NCBI GenBank assembly: GCA_005792805.1
Contig: SXQV01000038.1
Location: 1-5,432 of the forward strand
Length of the DNA stretch: 5,432 bases
Direction of reading: 5' to 3'
Source of the DNA: Methylococcaceae bacterium
GTDB taxonomy: Bacteria > Pseudomonadota > Gammaproteobacteria > Methylococcales > Methylococcaceae
The position numbers and the translations under genes were made by a program. A model generated the notes under the pieces. It had not been told where the DNA came from. It did not search any database and worked only from the letters and a program-made list of their open reading frames with translations. Positions 1-5,432 of the stretch are shown one piece after another. Numbering within the stretch: the first letter of the stretch is position 1; each line of letters begins with the position of its first letter.

Positions 1-128
1 ATCCACAACACGGCAACCAAAAACGAACGGCATTGCTTTTCGCAGCGAACACGAACATGTTTGTGGGTTGCCAGAATGGGGTAAATCATTCCCCATTCCT
101 CGTCACTAATTTCCAATCGATTAGCCAT
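1..128 (-). CDS. IS5-family transposase, N-terminal fragment (runs off window)
   Basis: An ATG at 128 opens a frame that stays open for 42 codons to the left edge. The product begins MANRLEISDEEWGMIYPIL and continues with a CRSFLVAVLW segment. The pattern of acidic residues then EEW, followed by a P-I-L/P-L-L stretch and a hydrophobic V-L-W helix, is typical of the N-terminal DNA-binding domain of IS402/IS5-type transposases (DUF4096-like). In that family the next residues normally continue as a W-R-x-L-P motif, which would lie outside this window, as would the DDE catalytic residues. The ribosome binding site is weak, as is usual for transposases. It is transcribed in the same direction as the gene it interrupts. 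Members of this family are often split by programmed frameshifting; whether this one is cannot be judged here. Confidence 0.8.
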   Translation of the reverse strand, partial: MANRLEISDEEWGMIYPILATHKHVRVRCEKQCRSFLVAVLW

Positions 129-180
129 CTGCAAAATGGGCGAACTTTCGCGAATCCCGCCGGCTAATGTCAACAGAACC
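1..180 (-). mobile_element. IS5-family-like insertion sequence, one end (continues beyond left edge)
   Basis: The segment holds the start of a transposase gene plus about 50 bases of non-coding terminal sequence. It abuts the multicopper oxidase gene exactly where that protein loses family similarity. The terminus read toward the transposase begins near GGTTCTGTTGACATTAGCC. The junction lies in the palindrome CCTAGG (179-184) with CTAG at 180-183. Some IS5-family groups duplicate a short TA-centred target, which fits, but the other end and the second target copy are outside the window. By hand count 87 of 180 bases are G or C, somewhat below much of the neighbouring gene. The exact boundary is uncertain by a few bases. 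Confidence 0.8.
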
Positions 181-1843
181 TAGGGTCGACCGGCACATCG
201 TTGATGGCGTTCACGATGAAGTTTCCCTGATGGATATGGAAGGGATGATTCGCCTGCTTCGTGTTGGGTGCCGTGCCGGTCGTCACGTTGACCAGAGTCC
301 ACTCTTCCACCGTGCCGATCTGTAATTGCGGCATGGTGGCTGACCCAAACGGCTGGCCATTGATCAGAAAGCCATCCGGATTCTGTTTGGCACCGCTGGG
401 CTTGATGGAGAATTCAAAACGACGTCTTTTGTCTACGGGAGCATTAAATAGCGAATAATCGGGGGTATCCGCGACAAAGGTAGGCACCGCCCGGTGTTCC
501 GGTTTACCACTGACCTCCAGCGTCGCCAGAATGATGAAGCCCTGCTGGTTGTTGGTGTCGACGAGGTAGTCATTGTCGCCACCCCACCCATCGATCAGAT
601 AGTAGATGCCGGGCTCACTAGGGGCGGTAACCGCCATGGTCAGCCGGTTGCCCGACATGATGAGCGTATTGGCTACGCGATCCTGCATGCGGGAGGGATC
701 GGCCGACAGCGGGATAGCCAGAGGTTTCGATCCAGATGCGTTTCCATCCAGCGTTAACAGAGTAGCCTGCCAGGCCTGTTGCAACTGGCCATCGGTGATG
801 GCCAGGTTATAACCACCGAAGGCACCGGTGGCTGCCAAATTCCAGACTTGGGTTTCGCCGGGCCGCAAGCGAAGGACCGGGTTAAGCTGACCATTGACGC
901 GTTTTTGCCAATTTGCCTGGATCTTGCCTGCCCCCAGATTCTGGGTGACCGAGCCCGTTCCGCCATAGGGCAATAAGCGGGTCAGCCCGGTGGGTTCAGC
1001 CAGGTGCCCGGCTTCATCGGTCTTCTGTAAATTTACCTCCGAGAGGGCCAGATACAGCTGCTTCAATGCCCGTGGCCCGCCTGGCTTGTAGCGTGGCCAC
1101 GGATCCAGCGGATCCCCGACGGTGATAAAACCGGCAAGCCCGCCATAGACCTGCGGATTGGTCTGTTCGTGGTGATGAACGTGATACCAGTTGATCCCGG
1201 ATGGCTGGTCGTCGGGTAGCGGAATTCGCACCCGCATGGCGTTGGATGTGCCGGTGGCATCATTGATGGTCGGATAAATATTGTCGGCCATCGACAGCGG
1301 GCTCACATGGAAGCCGTGTGTGTGAAAATTGGTTTCGTAGAGACTGTCCGAGGGGACTCCGATGTTTTCCGCCAGCCGATTCGTGATATCGACGTCCAGC
1401 TTCTGGCCCGGTTTGAGTGCCAGCATGGGAGCGGGATAAGCCGCCGCGTAGTCCTTCCCATAGGCACTGAAACGATAGGCGTAAGGCGATGTGAAGGTCT
1501 GCACGCCAGGAGGGGTTGATTGGCTCTGCGAAACATTGGGAAAGGGTGTCCTGGAGGCGTATACCGTTTCATCGCCGTATGACAGAGGACTCCCGGAAAA
1601 GCCGGCGGAGACCATATCCGCCTTGGCTCTCAACGTACCCCCTTTGCCGTGGATCACCGGGGTTTCCCGTAAGGGCTGTCCGCTGATGAGGTTTTGGGAC
1701 CCTTGCAAATAGAGGTTAGGGGCAAGTGCCTCTGCCCAGGCGGTCTGGCCGTCGGCAAGCAATATCATGCCCGCCAGCAGGCCCCATCTTCCAACAGAGT
1801 TTATAGGCCATTCGTGCTGGCGGACGAGATATTCCAGAACCAT
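170..1843 (-). pseudogene. Multicopper oxidase, exported, 3' end removed by IS insertion
   Basis: The family are cupredoxin-fold enzymes that oxidise phenols, metals or other reductants and pass electrons to O2 at a trinuclear copper centre. The frame encodes 557 residues from the ATG at 1843. The N-terminus has a long n-region, a hydrophobic core (WGLLAGMILL) and a likely cleavage site after AWA, which looks like a Sec signal without a twin-arginine motif. Copper motif 1 is the FHTHGFHVSP stretch (H174, H176). Motif 2 is WYHVHHHE (H221, H223), followed by GGLAGFITVGDP. Motif 3 is HPFHIH (H533, H536, H538). Motif 4 (HCHxxxH plus the axial Met), which supplies the type 1 Cys, is absent. The protein stays family-like to PVDP (residue 554) and then ends RFC-stop, where RFC is read from IS sequence. 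Roughly 70-100 C-terminal residues should be missing, so it is almost certainly inactive. A TTG at 1879 would extend the frame, but the ATG has the better ribosome binding site. It lies 142 bases downstream of the flavin oxidase in the same orientation. Confidence 0.88.
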
Positions 1844-1849
1844 GATCCT

Positions 1850-1853
1850 CTCC
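1850..1853 (-). promoter_or_regulatory. Ribosome binding site of the multicopper oxidase gene
   Basis: GGAG, within CAGGAGAGG, lies 6 bases before the ATG at 1843. It fixes that ATG as the start in preference to the in-frame TTG at 1879, which would place the Shine-Dalgarno sequence inside the coding region. Confidence 0.75.
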
Positions 1854-1985
1854 TGAAGTGTGAAGTGGGTTGAGCGCAAACCAGAGCCTAACCCTGAACG
1901 CGACGAACCCGGTTCTACGCCGATCTACCCTGTTTAGCAACGGATTTCTATGCTGCAAACGGCATCTGCGCCTTTTTGATTAGGC

Positions 1986-3509
1986 TCAGACCAGCAATGG
2001 CCGGATGGACTGCCGATACCGAAACAGATTGTCCGGATCGACGACCGTCTTGATGGTCCTTAGTCGCGGCAGGTTCTCCCCGTAATAAGCCTCCCCCCAA
2101 TCCTTGAGATTTGGATCCGGGAAGTTCTGGAAAGCACCACCACCGCATAAGGGCGTGATTACGTCATAAAACCGATTTTGCCAGCGATGGCCGCGATCCC
2201 GAGAGGCTGCCGTCTGACCGGGAGACCAAACTATTTCGATGGAGGCGAGCCATTGGCTTTGACGATGAACGAAGGCCGTTTCGGTTGGGCTGAGCGCCTG
2301 AGTCGCACCCCCTGTCTGGAAGAATTTGATGTTACCGGCACCCTGTGCATTTGGCCAACGCGGTAGCCAGTTACGGATTTCCGTGATTATGGCGGGGGTC
2401 ATGGGGCCATTGATGAAACGTGATCGCTCTTGATAATAACCGGGTCTGCCAGCTTCTTCGAGAAAGGTGGAAGCGCTCCAATAGGCCATTTCTTGAATGA
2501 CACTGCTACTGGGCCTGGTTATGTCGTTGATCGGTGCCAGGATTTCATCCAGCACCGGGACAGCCCCAATGAATTGGCCGATAACCTCGACGTTGATAGG
2601 CGTTGGCTGGCCGGGCAAGGGTAGGCCCGGCATCAGACTGATTCTGGAGCCCATGGTATTCGGAGCATTCTCAAAATTCAGGAAGAGCGCGGCTAAAAAT
2701 TCATCGGTGACATTTTCCCAGTTGATCTGAAACTCGACCGACCGATCAACCGGGAAGGTTTCCAGAGTGAATGACGTATTGATGCCAAAATTACCACCCG
2801 CCCCACCCCGGCAGGCCCAAAACAGATCCGGATTTTGAGTGGCGCTGGCCGTGACAATCTCGCCGCTGGCCAAAACCAGCTCGGTCTCGACCAGCTTGTC
2901 ACTCGCAATTCCATTGCGACGCATGTCAAATCCGACACCGCCCCCAAGCAGGAAGCCGCCCGCCCCGACAGTAGGGCAGCGGCCGTGCGTGATGGAGCGG
3001 CCAACTGACTGCAATGCCGAATAGACCGAACCATTGCGGATACCGCCGCCAACGGTGACGGTGCGGGCCGCCGTATCGTAATGAGCCGTGTTGAACGACA
3101 TGAGGTTGATCATCAACCCTTCCGTACAGGAATAACCGGCATAGGAGTGGCCCCCGCCCCGTGTGGTCAAGGGGACGCCATGACGGCTGGCCCAGCGCAG
3201 GCAAGCGGCAATATCGGTCGCATTGGCACACAGCGCAATCCCTCCGGGCTTGATGTTCCGGTATCGCAGGTTGTTAGGTAGTGCCAGGTTGGCAAACCCC
3301 GCCTGGCCAGGCCGCAGCAAAGTGCCCCGCAACTGCCGGCCCAGTTGACGCCATGCGCTGGGCGACAATATGGCCTCACCCACACCCGCTGGTGCGGTGA
3401 CCTCCGAACGGGCCAGGCTTGGAAAATCAAGAAGTGCGCCTCCAGCCAGGGCTGCGCTTACCCCTAAAAAATGCCGCCGGCCAAACGACAATGTTTTCTG
3501 TTCCGACAT
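1986..3509 (-). CDS. Tat-exported FAD-linked oxidase, berberine bridge enzyme-like
   Basis: The 507-residue flavoprotein belongs to the FAD-binding type 4 (PCMH) family with a C-terminal BBE domain. Such enzymes oxidise alcohols, sugars or alkaloid-type substrates and usually reoxidise the flavin with O2, giving H2O2. The N-terminus SFGRRHFLGVSAALAGG is a twin-arginine signal (R11, R12, F14, L15), so a folded, FAD-loaded enzyme would be exported to the periplasm or beyond. The FAD domain spans roughly residues 80-255. RGGGHSYAG carries H121 and HGRCPTVGAGG carries C178; these match the His and Cys that bind FAD bicovalently in berberine bridge enzyme. GGGVGF and GGAGGNFGI are further FAD-domain glycine motifs. 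The end YYGENLPRLRTIK and DPDNLFRYRQSI is the typical BBE tail, so the gene looks complete. The start at ATG 3509 is chosen over ATG 3539 because a strong GGAGG precedes it and the Tat motif then lies near the N-terminus. It precedes the multicopper oxidase in the same orientation and the two may form an operon. The substrate is unknown. Confidence 0.92.
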   Translation of the reverse strand: MSEQKTLSFGRRHFLGVSAALAGGALLDFPSLARSEVTAPAGVGEAILSPSAWRQLGRQLRGTLLRPGQAGFANLALPNNLRYRNIKPGGIALCANATDIAACLRWASRHGVPLTTRGGGHSYAGYSCTEGLMINLMSFNTAHYDTAARTVTVGGGIRNGSVYSALQSVGRSITHGRCPTVGAGGFLLGGGVGFDMRRNGIASDKLVETELVLASGEIVTASATQNPDLFWACRGGAGGNFGINTSFTLETFPVDRSVEFQINWENVTDEFLAALFLNFENAPNTMGSRISLMPGLPLPGQPTPINVEVIGQFIGAVPVLDEILAPINDITRPSSSVIQEMAYWSASTFLEEAGRPGYYQERSRFINGPMTPAIITEIRNWLPRWPNAQGAGNIKFFQTGGATQALSPTETAFVHRQSQWLASIEIVWSPGQTAASRDRGHRWQNRFYDVITPLCGGGAFQNFPDPNLKDWGEAYYGENLPRLRTIKTVVDPDNLFRYRQSIRPLLV

Positions 3510-3515
3510 GCTCCA

Positions 3516-3520
3516 CCTCC
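3516..3520 (-). promoter_or_regulatory. Ribosome binding site of the FAD-linked oxidase
   Basis: GGAGG lies 6 bases before the ATG at 3509, in the context CCGGAGGTGGAGC. The alternative in-frame ATG at 3539 has only AT-rich sequence and no comparable purine run just upstream, so this site decides the start. Confidence 0.8.
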
Positions 3521-3548
3521 GGAGATAGGTTATAACCAAAACGGCACA

Positions 3549-3569
3549 TCCCCCGGTTCTGCCGGGGGA
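3549..3569 (-). other. Perfect 8-bp stem-loop in the leader of the FAD-linked oxidase
   Basis: On the coding strand TCCCCCGG and CCGGGGGA flank a 5-base loop CAGAA, with no mismatch and seven G-C pairs. The structure ends 39 bases before the ATG at 3509 and 28 bases before the ribosome binding site. No U-run follows directly on either strand (the minus strand continues TGTGCCGTTTTGG), so it is not a standard intrinsic terminator. It could stabilise the mRNA, act as an attenuator or Rho-linked pause, or be a protein operator. The role is inferred; the structure is seen. Confidence 0.6.
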
Positions 3570-3611
3570 GACAGCAATCGTTTGACATATCAGGGCATCC
3601 CACCCAGGAAA

Positions 3612-3626
3612 CTCACGCGTTGTGAG
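3612..3626. repeat. Short inverted repeat CTCAC-GCGTT-GTGAG
   Basis: Five-base arms CTCAC and GTGAG are separated by 5 bases in the leader between thyA and the FAD-linked oxidase. The size and symmetry could suit a dimeric regulator, but arms this short occur by chance at appreciable frequency and no known operator is recognised. Confidence 0.25.
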
Positions 3627-3717
3627 CCGCCGCCATGCACAAAACCGGGGAGCATCCCGATGGGCGGGGCGGAGAGCCTAAGCCAGTCCGGATGGGAGTG
3701 CAAATATATGCTGTTGC

Positions 3718-3749
3718 CTAATAGCATTCCGAGCGAAAAACATAGTCAA
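3718..3749 (-). promoter_or_regulatory. Candidate sigma-70 promoter for the oxidase gene(s)
   Basis: On the minus strand TTGACT (3749-3744) matches five of six bases of a -35 box. Downstream lies TGCTATTAG, which can be read as an extended -10 (TG-N-TATTAG, 3718-3726). The spacing to TATTAG is 20 bases, longer than ideal; with TGCTAT as the -10 it is 17 bases but the hexamer is poor. The stretch is the AT-rich part of the 312-base gap between thyA and the FAD-linked oxidase. It would give a leader of nearly 200 bases that includes the stem-loop at 3549-3569. Confidence 0.3.
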
Positions 3750-3821
3750 GCCTTATGTTCACTGTTCGACGCCGAAAAGATGCGGGGATTTTAGCGTTGG
3801 TGGATTTGCCAAATTGCCGGC

Positions 3822-4724
3822 TCAAACCGCGACATCCGCTGCGATGTGCGGATGCGGGTCATAGCTCAGTAGATCAAAGTCATCGATGGTGTAGCTGAAC
3901 AGACTGTCCGGCTTTCGGCGAATGAGCAGCCGGGGCATTGGCCGTGGCTCCCGTGCGATTTGGGTGCGTGCCTGTTCCTGATGATTGAGGTACAGGTGTA
4001 CGTCGCCGCCAAACCAGACAATTTCTCCGGGTTCGTAGCCGCACTGTTGGGCTAGCAGGTGTGTGAGCAGGGCGAGATTGGCTATGTTCCAGCCCAGCCC
4101 AAGGTAGGCATCGGCTGAACGCTGCATGAGTGCGGCGGAGAGCTTGCCGGTTTCGCTGGAAACGAAAAACTGATACGTCTTGTGGCAGGGGGGTAAGGCC
4201 ATGGCATCGAGGTCGCCGACGTTCCAGCCCTCAAACAGCAGACGACGGGACGCGGGGTTCTGTTTGAGTCCGTCGATGAGTTCTGCGATCTGGTCAATCT
4301 CACGCCCATCCGCCGCTTTCCACCGGCGCCACTGCCAGCCATAGACTGGACCCAGGTCGCCCCAGGTGGCGGCAAATTCTGGATCGTCGAGGATACGGTC
4401 TTCAAAGTCTTTCTGGCTGATGAATTCTCCGGTGGTTTTGCGGTAGTGCTGCAATGGCCAGTCGGTCCAGATGCGAACATTCTGCGCCAGCAGGTCGCGG
4501 ATATTGCGTCCACCGGACAGCATCCACAGCATTTCCTTGAAGGCGGTCTTCCAGAAGATTCTTTTGGTAGTGAATACTGGAAATCCCTCTGCGAGATCGA
4601 ACCGGAGGGTGTGCCCAAAAATCGCACGTGTACCCACGCCGGTGCGATCCTGCCGGAGATCGCCCCTGGTTAGTAATGTGTCCAGTAGATCCAGATACTG
4701 CTGTTCAGGGTGATGCCGCACCAC
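3822..4724 (-). CDS. thyA: Thymidylate synthase
   Basis: The enzyme converts dUMP and 5,10-methylenetetrahydrofolate to dTMP and dihydrofolate in the cytosol, the only de novo route to dTMP in cells without ThyX. The 300 residues contain the phosphate-binding RQDRTGVGTR loop (R27), the EMLWMLSGGRN folate-site segment (E64), and the SRR pair (R160, R161) contributed to the partner subunit. Also present are the nucleophile C180 in MALPPCH, QRSAD (201-205), N213, and GDVHLYLNH (240-248). The C-terminal tail ends SYDPHPHIAADVAV, which closes over the active site in the family. It is longer than the 264-residue E. coli enzyme, with the extra residues around 95-140 before VYGWQWRRW, as in the longer Lactobacillus type. 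GLGWNIAN replaces the more usual GLPFNIAS or GVPFNIAS. The start is GTG, either 4724 directly after the lgt stop or the adjacent GTG at 4721. It is probably co-transcribed with lgt. Confidence 0.97.
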   Translation of the reverse strand: MVRHHPEQQYLDLLDTLLTRGDLRQDRTGVGTRAIFGHTLRFDLAEGFPVFTTKRIFWKTAFKEMLWMLSGGRNIRDLLAQNVRIWTDWPLQHYRKTTGEFISQKDFEDRILDDPEFAATWGDLGPVYGWQWRRWKAADGREIDQIAELIDGLKQNPASRRLLFEGWNVGDLDAMALPPCHKTYQFFVSSETGKLSAALMQRSADAYLGLGWNIANLALLTHLLAQQCGYEPGEIVWFGGDVHLYLNHQEQARTQIAREPRPMPRLLIRRKPDSLFSYTIDDFDLLSYDPHPHIAADVAV

Positions 4725-5432
4725 CTATGACTCCCTGGCTGGGGTGTCATGGTGTAGGTAGGCGCGAAGCAGAATGTAAGCGCCGATCAGAATCATGGGG
4801 AATGTCAGCACCATGCCCATGGTCACCCAGCCAAACGCGAGATAGCCGATATGTGCGTCGGGTAAGCGGACAAATTCGACCGCGAAACGGAAAATGCCGT
4901 ACATCAGAATAAACAGGCCGCTGACGGCAGTTTTTGGAGGATTCTGCCGACGGTACCACTGCAGAATGATGAACAGGACAATCCCTTCCAGCAAAGCTTC
5001 ATAAAGCTGGGAGGGGTGACGGGGTTCCGGTCCTCCGGTGGGAAAAATCATGCCCCAAGGCACATCGGTCGGCTTACCCCACAGTTCACCATTTATGAAA
5101 TTACCAATGCGACCGGTAAACAATCCCAAAGGCACATAGGGCCCAATGAAGTCCGTCACATCCGAGAATCGAGCACCGGCCTGGCGGGTGAATACCCACA
5201 TTCCGGCAAAGGCACCCAACATGCCGCCGTGAAACGACATGCCTCCCTCCCACACCCGAATGATCATCATCGGGTCATTGAGAAAGGCGGAAAAATTGTA
5301 GAAAAGGATGTAACCCAGCCGGCCACCTAGCATGAGCCCAATCGCACAATAGAAAATCAGGTCCTCGATCTGATTGGCTGTCCAGGGGAAGTTCGGCTCC
5401 TTGGCGCGTTGGCGCGCCATGATCCAGGCAGC
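4725..5432 (-). CDS. lgt: Prolipoprotein diacylglyceryl transferase, C-terminal part (5' end beyond right edge)
   Basis: Lgt is an inner-membrane enzyme that moves the diacylglyceryl group from phosphatidylglycerol to the lipobox cysteine of prolipoproteins, the first step of lipoprotein maturation. The frame is open to the right edge, where it reads AAWIMARQRAKEPN. The ATG at 5420 is internal, because homologues carry an N-terminal membrane region before this point. Numbering from that Met, there are GGMSFHGG (59-66), the Lgt signature GRIGNFINGELWG (103-115) and RHPSQLYEALLEG (134-146). Hydrophobic stretches at about 21-41, 62-78, 142-154, 168-183 and 195-220 fit the multi-pass topology. 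The segment between the signature and RHPSQLYE is shorter than in E. coli Lgt, as in many other bacteria. The stop TAG abuts the thyA start codon. Confidence 0.97.
   Translation of the reverse strand, partial: AAWIMARQRAKEPNFPWTANQIEDLIFYCAIGLMLGGRLGYILFYNFSAFLNDPMMIIRVWEGGMSFHGGMLGAFAGMWVFTRQAGARFSDVTDFIGPYVPLGLFTGRIGNFINGELWGKPTDVPWGMIFPTGGPEPRHPSQLYEALLEGIVLFIILQWYRRQNPPKTAVSGLFILMYGIFRFAVEFVRLPDAHIGYLAFGWVTMGMVLTFPMILIGAYILLRAYLHHDTPARES
4731..4736 (-). promoter_or_regulatory. Ribosome binding site of thyA inside the lgt 3' end
   Basis: AGGGAG is 6 bases before GTG 4724 and 9 bases before GTG 4721. It lies within the last codons of lgt, so ribosomes finishing lgt sit over the thyA start region. 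Spacing favours the first GTG slightly. Confidence 0.6.

Noticed and set aside
1844..1879. N-terminal extension of the multicopper oxidase from a TTG at 1879
   Set aside because: The extension would bury a good Shine-Dalgarno sequence (GGAG, 6 bases before ATG 1843) and adds 12 residues in front of an already long signal-peptide n-region.
3510..3539. N-terminal extension of the FAD-linked oxidase from the ATG at 3539
   Set aside because: There is no ribosome binding site before it, while GGAGG stands correctly before ATG 3509, which also places the twin-arginine motif at residues 11-12.
3549..3569. Reading the stem-loop as a Rho-independent terminator of thyA
   Set aside because: It lies more than 250 bases beyond the thyA stop and is not followed by a T-run on the minus strand.
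3590..3745. Two 21-codon minus-strand frames in the leader, considered as leader peptides
   Set aside because: Neither has a ribosome binding site or a run of one regulatory amino acid, and chance frames of this size are expected.
3471..3794. Plus-strand frame of 107 codons across the leader
   Set aside because: It overlaps the start of the FAD-linked oxidase on the opposite strand, has no family-like motifs and is rich in Pro, Ser and Arg in the way of a chance frame.
4082..4627. Long alternative frame of 181 codons inside thyA
   Set aside because: It lies on the same strand in another frame of a clearly functional thyA and shows no family-like composition.
1..5432. CRISPR array, tRNA or rRNA genes
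   Set aside because: No regularly spaced repeats, and no tRNA cloverleaf or rRNA-like conserved stretches were noticed on either strand.

Overview
This is an accessory-flavoured stretch of a bacterial chromosome, most likely from a proteobacterium. The lgt-thyA gene pair is common in gammaproteobacteria, and thyA carries several E. coli-like motifs. GC content is moderate. The sequence alone does not fix the genus; an acidophile such as Acidithiobacillus is only a guess. Every convincing gene lies on the minus strand, so transcription runs from the right edge to the left: lgt, thyA, a FAD-linked oxidase, a multicopper oxidase, then an insertion sequence.

Right part (about 3822-5432): housekeeping genes. 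The 3' portion of lgt (prolipoprotein diacylglyceryl transferase) enters from beyond the right edge. It is followed with no intergenic base by thyA (thymidylate synthase), which starts at one of two tandem GTG codons. The two are very probably co-transcribed and translationally coupled.

Middle (3510-3821): a 312-base leader with no supportable gene. It holds a possible promoter and a perfect 8-bp stem-loop close to the next start codon. I see no convincing intrinsic terminator after thyA.

Left part (1-3509): two exported oxidases. The first is a Tat-secreted, berberine-bridge-type FAD oxidase. It carries both the His and the Cys that would give a bicovalently bound flavin. After 142 bases comes a Sec-type multicopper oxidase. 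It keeps three of the four copper-binding motifs but is cut off just after the third. The cut coincides with the end of an IS5-like insertion sequence, whose transposase N-terminus (42 codons) runs off the left edge. The gene is therefore a pseudogene in this strain.

The main biological story is a two-gene extracytoplasmic oxidase cassette inserted downstream of lgt-thyA, with its copper enzyme inactivated by a transposon. The flavoenzyme appears intact. The substrate of the pair cannot be read from sequence.
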